This document shows positions 1 to 10,510 of a DNA stretch of 64,000 nucleotides, piece after piece. Origin of the DNA: Alopecurus myosuroides (taxonomy: Eukaryota > Streptophyta > Magnoliopsida > Poales > Poaceae); assembly GCA_028641055.1 (NCBI GenBank), contig CM054058.1, forward strand, positions 497,443,919-497,507,918. The letters are read 5' to 3'. A program made the translations under genes and the position numbers. Position 1 is the stretch's first letter, and every line of letters starts with the position of its first letter. The notes beneath the pieces are model-generated. The model was not told the origin of the DNA and searched no databases. It was given only the letters and a program-made list of their open reading frames with translations.

Positions 1-523
1 CTTGTGAAATTGCTCCTGGTCGAGTTCTTTGCTTGGTAATAGAGTGACTGTCCCTGAAAAACACACAAGAAAATTTGGTTGTTATTATTTAAGAACTGTT
101 TTTTTTTTTCATTAATCCTGCAGGCGCCTACCACTATCTGCTGCTTGTTTCCCAGCTTGATCACCGTGGGGAACGACCGATCGATTTTGCTCGCCGCCAC
201 GGTGATGGCCAATGGTGAAGTGTTCCCAACAGTCTGGGGCCTTGGCCCGTCGTTGCCGCCCGAATACACAACGGTGATCCCCTTCTGAACCGCGTGGAGA
301 GCCCCAAACGAGTTCTCCGGGGAGGCGATTGACACGGACAACACGTCTACCCCGTCTTGGATCGCATCGTCGATGGCGGCAAGAAGGTCCGCGGTACTGC
401 CGGAACCGCTACCAGAGGTGCCCCAGAGGACCTTGTACACCGCGATGCGAGCGTGCGGCGCGCCACCCCGTGCAACCCCCTTGGCGAGGCCATTGAAGCT
501 GGCCGAGCCCGCCGCGGTGGACG
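1..523 (-). pseudogene. Subtilisin-like serine protease, 3' part of disrupted exon 5 plus start of exon 6
   Basis: Downstream half of a plant subtilase (S8 family, secreted serine endopeptidase) read on the minus strand. Bases 518-132 continue exon 5 straight after the catalytic-His motif of the upstream half. They encode the typical core segments around [25 protein letters not shown] and [14 protein letters not shown] donor (G|GTAGGC) lies at 132/131 and an acceptor (CAG) at 54-56. The next exon (53-1) encodes [13 protein letters not shown], the usual start of the PA-domain region, and runs off the window. The catalytic Ser and C-terminal domain are therefore outside the window. The exon is separated from its 5' part at 7185-7400 by a Copia element, with GGACG repeated at 519-523 and 7180-7184. 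The family assignment is secure. Function is lost in this allele. Confidence 0.92.
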
Positions 524-1618
524 TGTTAGGAATTTAGGCAATTTACAGATTAAATTAATCCAAGTATAAACCACGATCATGACGTAAGCATACTGATAAT
601 TAACCAGATTCATGCATACTAGGTTGACAGTAGACACATCTACGCAAACTACTAGTATCGCACACATGGAAATAACAAGGGCAGGGATAAACGTGTTATA
701 CCCTGCAGTTGGCCAATTGGCAGTAGTCGTAGCAGAGGCGGCGGCCGCGGCGGCAGCAGCAGCGTTGGCGGCCTCAGCAGCAGCAGCGGCCTCGGTGGCA
801 GCAGCGGCGGCAGCAGCAGCTCGTTCGGCTTCGGAGGCCATGTTGATGATGATGAAGTAGTCGAAGTAGACGTACGGCAGCGAGCAGTCGCGTAGGAGAC
901 GCTCCCCAAAAACCTAATCGCCCCTCTCCCGTACAGGATCTGGAGAGGCGGGGTTTCGGAGGCCTGCTCTCCCGTCGGCCGTGTACGCGGTAGACGGGAT
1001 GGGATCACCGGAGGCAGCAACAGAGAGAGGAACGACAGTAGGTACAGAGCGTATGAGTTGTGTTTTTGTGTCCGCCCCTGCGACCTCAATATATAGGCAC
1101 GGTAGGAGAACGGTCAGCTCACAAATCAATTTGGCGTTTACTACAGCCGTTACCACGTAATCAATGCGCCGTTTTACTGCACGCGGTTAACACGTGATCA
1201 ATGCGGCGTTTTACTGCGCGCGGCTGTTACCAAAATAAATGTGACGCAATAGACAGCAATCAATATGACGTCTCATATTATTGGCGTGTCTGTTGACTCC
1301 GTTTCCAACTGCCAAAATAAAGGCATCGGCTCGGCTCATTCCCGCAACCCGCGGCGCGTCGTGACGTGTCGTGACGAGGCGAGGCGTGGCGAGGCGGGCG
1401 GCGGAGGAGGAGGAGCGCGCGTGTGGAACACCTCCACTACTCCTCTCCCTTCATACCAACTCACACTAGTGGGGAGAGAGCTCACCTTATAAACTGGTGC
1501 AAAACTCTCCCAACTAGCAATGTGGGACTAAACTCCCACCATTTGCTATGGCAGCATGGGCCTTAGGGATTAAATAGAAATTGCCTAATGGGCCTGCTAG
1601 CCCATGCGAATTTCAGCA
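524..1618 (-). repeat. Copia 3' LTR (1,095 bp)
   Basis: Direct repeat of 6105-7179. It starts TGTTAGG and ends TTTCAGCA on the plus strand. It carries 20 extra bases (about 1340-1359) relative to the other LTR. Like its partner it contains the gag start codon (839-841), the alanine-codon run (about 738-835) and a TATA box (about 1088-1097, minus strand). Confidence 0.95.
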
Positions 1619-1630
1619 ATCCCCCACCAG
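1619..1630 (-). other. Copia polypurine tract
   Basis: The minus strand reads CTGGTGGGGGAT directly before the 3' LTR, which starts TGCTGAAATT. This is the usual plus-strand priming site. The 544 bp from 1619 to 2162 is the element's 3' untranslated region, with no other gene seen. Confidence 0.75.
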
Positions 1631-2162
1631 ATCCCGAAGACCCATGTGTTGTCCTCTGTTCCATTCACTGTTTTTATATACCGGCATTTTCAGTGGAGAC
1701 CCGTTAAGGTTGAACATCCACCTAGAACAAGTAGCTACACTACATCACAACTGAACAATGGACTATGCCTTGAATTGTCAGTTTGGCGTAAAATAGTTTC
1801 ACTAAATGTCTTGCCAGTACTAGGCTGCCGAAGGCTGACCCCTCGGGTGGAGCATATTAGTCATACTCCTGGCCTATTCATGAACTTATTAGAGATCACC
1901 CAATCTCATAGACTGTGACCAGCAGTCAGGATCATATAGGTGTGTTCCTCCAAAGATCGCTCTGTAGGATAGCATCTTGCTTATACAAGCCTTGGAACAC
2001 ATTAAGACAAAAGTCAACCTGCCATACAGTTTTTGAGAGTACTGCATCTCCAGTGGAGTGGGTTAGTAAAAATTACTCTCCTCAGTTAACCACTAGCTTG
2101 TTTTCCCAGGTCCCACTTCACGGGATCTCCGATCACATAGGTTGGGTTACTGCCATGGCAAC

Positions 2163-5100
2163 TCATGTGGGTCTCATACCCATCTCCCTCGATGCACTTT
2201 CTATCACAACACGTGATAGCCCTTTAGTAAAGGGATCTGCCAGATTTTTAGCCGACTGGATATAATCCACCGCTATCACTCCGGAGTTTCTTAAATGTCT
2301 GACAGCTTTTAATCTCATTTTTATGTGCTTTGTGGACTGTGCATTGTCCTTTGAACTCTTCACCTTGACAATCACTGTTTGATTGTCACAGTTCATAAGG
2401 ATAGCCGGTACTGGCTTTTCAACCACAGGCAAGTCCATCAAAAGATCTCGAAGCCATCCTGCTTCGACACTGGACGTGTCTAATGCTGTCAATTCTGCTT
2501 CCATTGTCGATCTCGTTAAGATCGTTTGCTTGCAAGACTTCCAGGAAACAGCACCACCTCCAAGGGTAAACACATACCCCGTTGTGGCTTTCATCTCATC
2601 AGCATCAGAGATCCAATTCGCATCACAATACCCTTCAAGTACCGAAGGATATCCACTGTAGTGAAGTCCATGGTTCACGGTACCTTTCAGATAGCGCATA
2701 ATTCTTTCTACAGCATGCCAATGCACATCACCCGGATTGGAAACAAACCGGCTTAGTTTGCACACAGCAAACATGATGTCAGGCCTCGTAGCGCTCGCTA
2801 GATACATGAGTGAACCAATTACTTGAGAATACCTCAGCTGATCCTTAGCTGTGCCTTCGAACTTTCGAATCCGCACACTAGGATCATATGGCGTTGGAGA
2901 AGTTTTGCAGTCCGAATATCCAAAACGACTCAAAACCTTCTCAACATAATGGGATTGCAGAAGTGTAATCCCACCCTCATTGTTTCTCAATAGCTTGATG
3001 TTCAAGATAACATCAGCCACACCAAGATCTTTCATCTCAAAGTTCTGGGATAGAAATGACTTAACCTCATTGATTACTTTGAGGTTGGTCCCAAATATCA
3101 GTATGTCATCAACATACAAACACAAAATAACTCCTTCGCCTCCACCATGGCGATAGTATACACATTTGTCAGCTTCATTAACAACAAAGCCAACAGATGT
3201 TAAAGTTGTATTGAACTTCTCATGCCATTGCTTAGGTGCTTGTTTCAGCCCATATAAAGATTTCAGTAATTTACACACCTTTCCTTCTTGACCATCTAAC
3301 ACAAAGCCATCTGGCTGTTGCATATAGATTTCCTCGTCTAACTCTCCATTTAGGAAAGCCGTCTTAACATCCATCTGATGGACGAGAAGACCATGCGAGG
3401 CCGCCAACGAGAGTAATACTCGAATGGTGGTCAGTCTGGCCACAGGTGAATAAGTGTCAAAGAAATCTTCATCTTCTTTCTGGGAATAACCCTTGGCCAC
3501 AAGTCTAGCCTTGTACTTTTCAATCGTACCATCAGGCCTAAGCTTCTTTTTGAACACCCACTTACATCCTAATGGTTTACAGCCATAAGGACGTTCAATG
3601 ATTTCCCACGTTCCATTAGCCATGATGGAATCCATCTCGCTACGGACCGCTTCTCTCCAGTAGTCAGCATCTGGAGATGCATAAGCTTCTGAAATAGAAG
3701 TGGGAGTATCATCCACAAGGTACACAAGGAAATCATCACCAAATGACTTTGCAGTCCTCTGTCTCTTGCCCCTACCAAGGGTTTCCTCGTCATCCTTCTC
3801 AGGATTCTCATCATGTGTTTGTTCATAATATTCCATAGGAATGGCAGGTTCAGGAGTCTCCTCTGATTCCTGTCTAGAAGTGCTTTGCATATCTCTCATA
3901 GGAAAAATATCCTCAAAGAATGTAGCATCTTTAGACTCCAAAATCGTACCGACCTTTACGTCAGGTACCTCAGATTTCACTACTAGAAATCTATAGCCAA
4001 CGCTATTCTTAGCGTATCCCAAATTAACGCAATCCACGGTCTTTGGTCCAAGTTTACGCTTTTTGGGGATCGGCACATTGACTTTTGCCAAACAGCCCCA
4101 AGTACGTAAGTACGAGAGTGTTGTTTTTCTCTTCTCCCATTGCTCATAGGGAGTGACCTCATTGTCTTTCGTCGGAACTTTATTCAGGACATGACATGAT
4201 GTCAATATAGCCTCCCCCCACCATGCCTTGGATAAACCCGATGTATCTAACATGGCGTTAACCAAATCTGTTAGAGTACGGTTTTTCCTTTCAGCAACCC
4301 CATTTGACTGAGGTGAATAGGGAGGCGTCCTCTCGTGAATAATGCCATGTTCCGCACAGAAAGAGTCAAACTCATTAGAGAAATACTCTCCACCACGATC
4401 TGACCGGATTCGTTTAATTTTCTTTTCAAGTTGATTCTCAACTTCTGCCTTATAGATTTTAAAGTAGTGTAGAGCCTCGTCTTTAGTGTTTAACAGATAT
4501 ACATAGCAAAACCTAGTGGAATCATCTATTAACGTCATGAAGTATCTCTTTCCACCTTTAGTCAACACACCATTCATCTCACAGAGATCAGAATGTATGA
4601 GTTCTAATGGCGCCAAGTGTCTCTCCTCCGCAGCCTTGTGGGGCTTGCGAGGTTGCTTTGCTTGTACACACGAATGGCACTTAGAACCTTTGGCTAAAGT
4701 GAAACTTGGAATTAAATTTAGTTTTGCTAACCGCGTCATGCAACTGAAACCAACGTGACAAAGACGTGAATGCCAAACTTCTGTTTCATTAACACTCGAA
4801 TGAATATTGTTCACGACTTTATTACAAAAATCAGCGAGGGAAAAGCGGAACAGACCTCCGCACTCATACCCTTTTCCAACAAACAGTCCATATTTCGTTA
4901 CAACTACTTTATTGGACTCGAAAACCAACTTAAATCCTTCTCTACATAGAAGGGAGCCACTAACGAGATTCTTCTTGATGGCGGGGACATGCTGCACGTT
5001 CTTGAGCTGCACGATCCTTCCCGAAGTAAACTTCAGATCGACCGTGCCAATACCAAGTACAGAAGCACTTGCGCCGTTCCCCATCAATACGGACCCGTTC

Positions 5101-6422
5101 CTTGTGACCTGATAAGAAGAAAACAATGAGATGTCAGCACACACATGAATGTTTGCACCTGTGTCAATCCACCAATCAGTAGACTGACAAACTGAAAATA
5201 CAGTAAACAAATTACCATACCCAGATGCCCCATTCTCATTGTTGCTCACGATCATGTTGACAGCCTTGGAATCCTGTCCTGGCTTCACATACTTCTTTGG
5301 GCACTTCCCAGCCCAGTGTTCCAGTGAACCACAAGTGAAGCAGCCATCTTTCTTCTTATCCTTCTTGAAGGTCTTCTTAGCCTTCTTCTTGAAGTCGGTA
5401 TTCTGCTGGACACCAGTCCTCGCCTTGTTCTTGTGGGAGTTGTAGTTCTTCTGTACCATATTGGCCGCAGAAGTCCCTTCATTCCCTTTTCCATGCGAGT
5501 CCTTTGCCCTCGAATTCTGCTCAACACTCAGATGGCCGATGACATCCTCTACTGAGAATTCACGCCTCTGATGTTTCAGAGTAGTGGCAAAGCTCCTCCA
5601 GGAATTAGGCAGCTTGGCGATTATGCATCCCGCGACATACTTGCCCGGTAACACGCACTTGAGAATTTCAAGCTCCTTAGCGATGCACTGTATCTCATGA
5701 GCCTGCTCCAAAACAGAACGGTTTTCGACCATTCTGTAGTCATGGAACTGCTCTATACTGTACATCTCGCTGCCAGCATCGGTTGCGCCGAATTTGGATT
5801 CGAGCGCCTCCCACAAGTCCTTGGCAACCCGCACATGTAAATATGCGTCAACAAACTTCTCTCCGATCACGCTTAGAACGCATCCAACAAAGACGACGGT
5901 GGCATCCCTAAACGCCTTCTCCTGATCAGGAGTAATCGTTTCCGTGGGAGTGACACCGACGACCCAGAACACGTTCATAGCTGTGAGCCATAAGAATGTT
6001 TTGGTCTGCCAACGCTTAAAGTACGTCCCCGTAAACGGGTCCGGTTTCAGTGCAGTAGCAAAACCATGAATCGAAAATTGCCTACACATATTAGGTTTTT
6101 GGATTGTTAGGAATTTAGGCAATTTACAGATTAAATTAATCCAAGTATAAACCACGATCATGACGTAAGCATACTGATAATTAACCAGATTCATGCATAC
6201 TAGGTTGACAGTAGACACATCTACGCAAACTACTAGTATCGCACACATGGAAATAACAAGGGCAGGGATAAACGTGTTATACCCTGCAGTTGGCCAATTG
6301 GCAGTAGTCGTAGCAGAGGCGGCGGCCGCGGCGGCAGCAGCAGCGTTGGCGGCCTCAGCAGCAGCAGCGGCCTCGGTGGCAGCAGCGGCGGCAGCAGCAA
6401 CTCGTTCGGCTTCGGAGGCCAT
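2163..6422 (-). CDS. Copia gag-pol polyprotein, 1,419 aa, uninterrupted
   Basis: Encodes the whole retrotransposition machinery in one frame. Approximate order: alanine-rich N-terminus (1-45) and a hydrophobic segment (50-105), both encoded by the LTR; UBN2-type Gag (120-270); a CCHC zinc knuckle, [14 protein letters not shown] (about 360); aspartic protease, [12 protein letters not shown] (about 415); GAG-pre-integrase and integrase with HSDLCE, DDSTRF and [15 protein letters not shown] (540-780); RVT_2 reverse transcriptase with LYVDDIL (about 1085); RNase H ending KHIKMR...ADPFTKGL. All signature residues are present and there is no internal stop, so it looks functional. An alternative start at Met 6089, just inside the LTR and beginning at the conserved Gag region, is possible if the LTR-encoded leader is not translated. 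Confidence 0.95.
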   Translation of the reverse strand: MASEAERVAAAAAAATEAAAAAEAANAAAAAAAAASATTTANWPTAGYNTFIPALVISMCAILVVCVDVSTVNLVCMNLVNYQYAYVMIVVYTWINLICKLPKFLTIQKPNMCRQFSIHGFATALKPDPFTGTYFKRWQTKTFLWLTAMNVFWVVGVTPTETITPDQEKAFRDATVVFVGCVLSVIGEKFVDAYLHVRVAKDLWEALESKFGATDAGSEMYSIEQFHDYRMVENRSVLEQAHEIQCIAKELEILKCVLPGKYVAGCIIAKLPNSWRSFATTLKHQRREFSVEDVIGHLSVEQNSRAKDSHGKGNEGTSAANMVQKNYNSHKNKARTGVQQNTDFKKKAKKTFKKDKKKDGCFTCGSLEHWAGKCPKKYVKPGQDSKAVNMIVSNNENGASGYGNLFTVFSVCQSTDWWIDTGANIHVCADISLFSSYQVTRNGSVLMGNGASASVLGIGTVDLKFTSGRIVQLKNVQHVPAIKKNLVSGSLLCREGFKLVFESNKVVVTKYGLFVGKGYECGGLFRFSLADFCNKVVNNIHSSVNETEVWHSRLCHVGFSCMTRLAKLNLIPSFTLAKGSKCHSCVQAKQPRKPHKAAEERHLAPLELIHSDLCEMNGVLTKGGKRYFMTLIDDSTRFCYVYLLNTKDEALHYFKIYKAEVENQLEKKIKRIRSDRGGEYFSNEFDSFCAEHGIIHERTPPYSPQSNGVAERKNRTLTDLVNAMLDTSGLSKAWWGEAILTSCHVLNKVPTKDNEVTPYEQWEKRKTTLSYLRTWGCLAKVNVPIPKKRKLGPKTVDCVNLGYAKNSVGYRFLVVKSEVPDVKVGTILESKDATFFEDIFPMRDMQSTSRQESEETPEPAIPMEYYEQTHDENPEKDDEETLGRGKRQRTAKSFGDDFLVYLVDDTPTSISEAYASPDADYWREAVRSEMDSIMANGTWEIIERPYGCKPLGCKWVFKKKLRPDGTIEKYKARLVAKGYSQKEDEDFFDTYSPVARLTTIRVLLSLAASHGLLVHQMDVKTAFLNGELDEEIYMQQPDGFVLDGQEGKVCKLLKSLYGLKQAPKQWHEKFNTTLTSVGFVVNEADKCVYYRHGGGEGVILCLYVDDILIFGTNLKVINEVKSFLSQNFEMKDLGVADVILNIKLLRNNEGGITLLQSHYVEKVLSRFGYSDCKTSPTPYDPSVRIRKFEGTAKDQLRYSQVIGSLMYLASATRPDIMFAVCKLSRFVSNPGDVHWHAVERIMRYLKGTVNHGLHYSGYPSVLEGYCDANWISDADEMKATTGYVFTLGGGAVSWKSCKQTILTRSTMEAELTALDTSSVEAGWLRDLLMDLPVVEKPVPAILMNCDNQTVIVKVKSSKDNAQSTKHIKMRLKAVRHLRNSGVIAVDYIQSAKNLADPFTKGLSRVVIESASREMGMRPT

Positions 6423-7179
6423 GTTGATGATGATGAAGTAGTCGAAGTAGACGTACGGCAGCGAGCAGTCGCGTAGGAGACGCTCCCCAAAAACCTAATC
6501 GCCCCTCTCCCGTACAGGATCTGGAGAGGCGGGGTTTCGGAGGCCTGCTCTCCCGTCGGCCGTGTACGCGGTAGACGGGATGGGATCACCGGAGGCAGCA
6601 ACAGAGAGAGGAACGACAGTAGGTACAGAGCGTATGAGTTGTGTTTTTGTGTCCGCCCCTGCGACCTCAATATATAGGCACGGTAGGAGAACGGTCAGCT
6701 CACAAATCAATTTGGCGTTTACTACAGTCGTTACCACGTAATCAATGCGCCGTTTTACTGCACGCGGTTAACACGTGATCAATGCGGCGTTTTACTGCGC
6801 GCGGCTGTTACCAAAATAAATGTGACGCAATAGACAGCAATCAATATGACGTCTCATATTATTGGCGTGTCTGTTGACTCTGTTTCCAACTGCCAAAATA
6901 AAGGCATCGGCTCGGCTCATCGTGACGTGTCGTGACGAGGCGAGGCGTGGTGAGGCGGGCGGCGGAGGAGGAGGAGCGCGCGTGTGGAACACCTCCACTA
7001 CTCCTCTCCCTTCATACCAACTCACACTAGTGGGGAGAGAGCTCACCTTATAAACTGGTGCAAAACTCTCCCAACTAGCAATGTGGGACTAAACTCCCAC
7101 CATTTGCTATGACAGCATGGGCCTTAGGGATTAAATAGAAATTGCCTAATGGGCCTGCTAGCCCATGCGAATTTCAGCA
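6105..7179 (-). repeat. Copia 5' LTR (1,075 bp)
   Basis: Direct repeat of 524-1618 and upstream LTR in the direction of transcription. It holds the TATA box (6668-6678) and the ATG of gag-pol (6422-6420), so the first 106 codons of the polyprotein lie inside the LTR. Confidence 0.95.
6668..6678 (-). promoter_or_regulatory. TATA box in Copia 5' LTR
   Basis: The minus strand reads CCTATATATTG. A transcript starting about 30 bp downstream would include the ATG at 6422 in its leader, supporting translation from inside the LTR. Confidence 0.6.
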
Positions 7180-8246
7180 GGACGCACAGTGCGTTCCATG
7201 CCCGTTGTGGTCTCTAGGTGAGAGCGAGTCTGTCTTGAGCACCGCATCGGAGACTCCAGCACTGTAGAACCGTGCACCGATGATCTTGCGGCTGCAATTG
7301 TTGATACCAAAGTCAGGCCCAACTTGGCACTTCCCTTTCCACCTTGATGGTACGGGACCGTACCCAGCGTCGTTGAAGCTTCTCTACTCCGGCCAGATCC
7401 CTGTTTGCCAATCAGGTGATTGGTAAGTTAAGCTCCCATGACTATGAACTTGCTTGGTCGATGTAAAAATAATCATTTCTCAATACTAACCGGAGTCGAC
7501 CACCCCGATGATTACATCCTCCCCGTAGTTAACTTTTTGATCGCAAGCATCCTCTCCGTAGTTGGTTCCGTGGAGTGGCCCAGTACTGGACTGCGTGTGG
7601 TAGTTGAGACCAAGAAAATCCCAGCTCCGCGTGGTGGCCGTCGTGTGCGTTTTGCTCAGTTCGACGCTGACAACCTCAGGAAACTCTGCATACATGATGT
7701 ATCATCAAAATTAGATGTAGCTGCTCAGCCTTGACGTTCAAGATTAGATGATTCGTCATCGCGACGACTGCTAACCTGCAAGTTGCTTGGCGTGCTGTGG
7801 GGTGAGCATGGCGGCAAAGCCTGAGAAGCCATGCTTGTAGTTGTACACCACGGAAGCTACCGATTCCTCCTTGCTAAAATAAATTTTGACTATATCACAT
7901 CCACGGAGTTCTAACTTGACATATAGGCAGCGTAAACCAATAGTTTCGTTGTACTAGTTGAGTGCGTACCTTCCGAGGAGAGTTGCGAGCATATCATGGT
8001 GCGAGGCGACGACATGGTCGGGGTGTCCATGCTTCACGTCACCTAGGTAAACTACGTAGAGCTAGAGATACGAGTAGAGGGTTAGCTAGCTAGGAACAAC
8101 ACAGTTCAGTTACTGAAACATACTGAATGCAAAATCCAAACATTATTTACCTTGCGAGATTCTCCGTGTACTCTACATAATAGCATGCAAATGCAAAGGA
8201 GTAGCGCCGAAGCTACACGAGAGCGGGAGGAAGAAGAGAATCCCAT
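7180..8246 (-). pseudogene. Subtilisin-like serine protease, exons 1-5 (5' part of disrupted gene)
   Basis: Five exons are visible with good GT-AG junctions. Exon 1 (8246-8151) encodes a 32-residue signal peptide beginning MGFSSSSRSRVASALL. Exons 2 (8061-7970) and 3 (7873-7776) encode the I9 propeptide (LYVVYLGDVKHG; VVYNYKHGFSGFAAML). Exon 4 (7685-7491) ends in the catalytic-Asp motif DVIIGVVDSG. Exon 5 starts at 7400 with IWPE and runs to the catalytic-His motif NGHGTHCAS, where the Copia element begins. Two lesions are visible: an in-frame TAG at 7386-7384 just after IWPE, and the 6.66-kb insertion. Exon 4 also has a local NYGED...NYGED duplication before the Asp motif. The start was chosen because it gives a classic signal peptide and lies 67 bp below a TATA box. 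In the family this would be a secreted protease. Confidence 0.93.
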
Positions 8247-8312
8247 GGTTTCTGCTAGCTATTGGTTTCGAGAGGGAGCTGTGGTTCTCATCGCTGTTAA
8301 CGCAGGACTTGG

Positions 8313-8320
8313 TATTTATA
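8313..8320 (-). promoter_or_regulatory. TATA box of the subtilase gene
   Basis: The minus strand reads CTATAAATACC here, 67 bp upstream of the signal-peptide ATG at 8246, which is the normal position for a grass core promoter. Confidence 0.6.
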
Positions 8321-8456
8321 GATAGTTGCCGCGGTAATACTATTATTGCCTCATGCCACTTTCTCTTTTATCGACCCGGCATTCTCCACGATGTTAACCT
8401 TCAACTAATTAACAAATAAAGATTAATTGTTGAGGTGTCCATGCAACATTATTGCA

Positions 8457-8777
8457 GATGTATACTCTCAAGGAGATGTCGGTTGCTGACTTGTATGCGC
8501 AGACATTTATTAGTTGAATTAGTCCGGTTTTGTAAAGTATAAGCTTTTTGCTCATACTACCAACCGCAAGTTCCAAATTTGACCCTTTCTTTTCTCCGGT
8601 GGCATTCACAATCATGTTTACTTCTTTATGATTACGATGGAAAAATGACACTGAATTTTCTTTGAAGCGATCAACATGCTCCAGATGACGCGCGGAAAGT
8701 GTAACGATCCTTCACGGCTGGGGTGAGAAAGCTCATTTGACACGGGCGAGGTTATCAAGATAAAAAGAAGGACTTGA
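8457..8777. repeat. Direct repeat, copy 1 (about 320 bp)
   Basis: Begins GATGTATACTCTCAAGGAG and is clearly similar along its length to 9055-9387. The pair flanks the LINE fragment. No coding sense is evident. The 8321-8456 stretch just before it is AT-rich with nothing recognisable. Confidence 0.85.
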
Positions 8778-8780
8778 AGG

Positions 8781-9050
8781 AGAAAATAATACGAAGTATT
8801 TCTATCATATTGCAATGGAAAACGTACAAAGACAAAAAAAATCAGCTTGAACATGATGAGGGAACAGTTATTGGACAAATTAACCTCAAGATGTTCATTT
8901 CAAAATACTATAAGAAACTATTCGGAACACCAGCTTCTAATTATGTGTCGCTAAACGAACAAATAAATATGGATATGCCTCAAATTTCGAATGAAGAGAA
9001 TAGGATTTTAATAGATCCTTTTACGGAAAAGGAAGTTCAATAAGCTATAT
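8781..9050 (+). pseudogene. LINE (non-LTR retrotransposon) ORF2 fragment
   Basis: A roughly 90-codon open stretch contains NQLEHDEGTVIGQINLK, ISKYYKKLFG and DPFTEKEVQ. This matches the linker that precedes the reverse transcriptase domain in plant L1-type LINEs, in which a 'eYYk.LFG' motif is followed by 'FTe.EV..A'. Neither the endonuclease nor the RT catalytic region is present, so it is a short truncated relic. It sits exactly between two copies of a roughly 325-bp repeat. Confidence 0.7.
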
Positions 9051-9054
9051 CTCG

Positions 9055-9387
9055 GATGTATACTCTCAAGGAGATGTCGGTTGTTGACTTTTAAGCGCAG
9101 AAATTTATTAGTTGAATTAGTCCGGTTTTATAAAATATTATGTATAATCTTTTTGCACATACTTCCCACCGGCCCAAGTTTCAAATTCGACGCTTTCTTT
9201 TCTCTGAGGGCATTCACAATCATGTTTACTGCTTTATGATTAGGACCGAAAATGACCCTGAATTTTCTTTGAAGTGATCAACATGCTCGATCCAGATGAC
9301 GCGGAGAAAGAGTCACAATCCTTCACAGCAGGGGTGAGAAAGGACAATCGACGCGAGAGGTTATTAAGATAAACCGAAGGACTAGAA
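9055..9387. repeat. Direct repeat, copy 2 (about 330 bp)
   Basis: Second copy of 8457-8777 with scattered substitutions and small indels. It shares GATGTATACTCTCAAGGAG at the start and GAAGGACT near the end. Confidence 0.85.
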
Positions 9388-9499
9388 TGCTTTGAATTAA
9401 TACTACAAGAAATAATTTTCCAATACTTTTATTACTAATATTGCACACTGTAGTCGCAACCTTTTGATAAATACATAAGATATATTTTGTCTCATATCG

Positions 9500-9622
9500 C
9501 TTTCCAGGCTCTGGCCACTGCTAGGTATGTGGGGAAAACTTAGGCCTGAGTCAAACCAAATTCATTAATTAGCGATGTAACCTGATGTTTTCTGATTTAG
9601 TAAAAAAAAATCTTAACGAGGA
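9500..9622. repeat. Diverged duplicate of 51227-51350
   Basis: Shares the order of short matches GGCTCT..CCACTG, ATGTGGGG..AACTTAGGCC.GAG, CATTAATT.GCGATGTAAC.TGAT and AA.GAGGACC with 51227-51350 on the other side of CACTA-1. It is likely an older local duplication of subtilase-spacer DNA. Confidence 0.55.
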
Positions 9623-9623
9623 C

Positions 9624-9688
9624 CAAAGTTTTAATAGCGGGCTAAAATATTTAGCGGGAACCTGCGGAAAAAGCTATAGCGACGCTAT
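9624..9688. mobile_element. Left half of a MITE-like repeat split by CACTA-1
   Basis: Starts CAAAGTTTTAATAGC. The reverse complement of the sequence ending at 50668 starts CAAAGTTTAAAATAGC. The two halves (9624-9688 and 50573-50668) also share CTATAGCG-type motifs, so they read as one short inverted-repeat element into which CACTA-1 jumped. No convincing target duplication of the MITE itself was found. Confidence 0.4.
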
Positions 9689-9718
9689 CACTACAAGAAA
9701 TATGTTGATACATGACCC
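9689..9718 (+). repeat. CACTA-1 left terminal inverted repeat
   Basis: 30 bp matching the reverse complement of 50540-50569 with a single A/G difference. It is preceded by TSD TAT at 9686-9688. Confidence 0.95.
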
Positions 9719-10379
9719 TTTTTTAATGACCGTGGATGAACTAGTCAGAGATCAATGACAATTTTTAATCTGTCGGTCATGACATGTTTGGGAGGGACTA
9801 AACACATGACTTTTTTGCCAAAAAAGTCATGATTTTCTTTAACAAGATGGTCATAGCACATGATACCTGGTGTATGACCCTTTTTTTGCTTAACTAAGAC
9901 CAAATTAATTGGTCATGCGTTTGTTGGCTGTGATGCTTTGTATTACTTGGCAGCCACCTCAGCAGGTGGGACGCACTGACTTGTGGGGCCCACTGACACG
10001 TGGATGTACCGATTTTGTGATTGGTTTGACAAGTGGGCCATGGTCTCATGTTTTTTTTCTCACGTGGCTGTACTGCAATTACAAATGTGGCACATCGAGC
10101 CCAAGCGCACAGCCCAGCCCAGCCCAGCACCCACACTCAGTTTTAAGTCAGCAAAAATAAACGCTCGCGGGGACTCGAACCCCGACCGCGCTGCTTGCTT
10201 CGCATGTACGTTACCATTGAGGTGTAGTCGCTATTCTGTTATGTATCCAGAGGCGTGTCCTTTTATTCTCATCTTATCTGAATTCTAGATCGAGTTAAAG
10301 AGCGAGTTAAGTTGTCTGAATCTTAGATCGAGGCAACTTGTCTGAATTTTAGATCGAGACACCAACTTGTCTGTTCGGA
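9719..10379. other. CACTA-1 left subterminal region
   Basis: Short direct and inverted copies of a TGGTCAT/ATGACC(A) motif are spread over about 9715-9920, as expected for transposase-binding subterminal repeats. The rest contains a tRNA-like T-arm (10168-10184) and short repeats of GAATCTTAGATCGAG (10270-10360). No gene was seen. Confidence 0.6.
10163..10236 (-). other. tRNA-like segment with a perfect T-arm
   Basis: On the minus strand a 5-bp stem encloses TTCGAGT (CGGGG/CCCCG, 10184-10168), preceded by a D-arm-like CTCAATGGTAACG. A full cloverleaf could not be drawn, so this is a tRNA-derived or tRNA-mimicking sequence and not a called tRNA gene. Confidence 0.35.
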
Positions 10380-10510
10380 GGCGTGCGAGGCCACCGGCGG
10401 CGGGGGAGGCTACCAGCGGCGGGGGAGACTACCAGCGGCGTGCGAGGCAACCGGCGGGGGAGGCTACCGGCGGCGGAGGCGGGGGAGGCTACCGGCGGTG
10501 ACGCCGGAGC
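10380..10510 (+). repeat. GC-rich minisatellite in CACTA-1 leader
   Basis: Imperfect tandem copies of a GGGGGAGGCTACCGGCGGC-like unit. It probably lies in the 5' leader of TNP2. The following 10511-11072 (AT-rich from 10790) looks like a leader intron ending at the acceptor TTTGGCAG before the ATG at 11073. Confidence 0.55.

Larger units (their letters stand above)
524..7179 (-). mobile_element. Ty1/Copia LTR retrotransposon, complete, inserted in the subtilase exon
   Basis: A complete element on the minus strand: 5' LTR 7179-6105, gag-pol, polypurine tract, 3' LTR 1618-524. It is bounded by the 5-bp duplication GGACG (519-523 and 7180-7184). The LTRs begin TG and end CA. They differ by about five transitions and by a 20-bp segment present only in the 524-1618 copy, so the insertion is recent. 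With one long open reading frame it could be autonomous. No TGG-type primer binding site is seen immediately inside the 5' LTR, where the minus strand starts ATCCAAAAACC, so the primer is unclear. The family name cannot be given from sequence alone. Confidence 0.96.

Noticed and set aside
612..1156. Open frames antisense to the Copia LTR start (alanine-rich, leucine/proline-rich and others, repeated at 6193-6737)
   Set aside because: They are other-frame readings of the GCN-repeat and LTR leader, present identically in both LTRs, with no domain.
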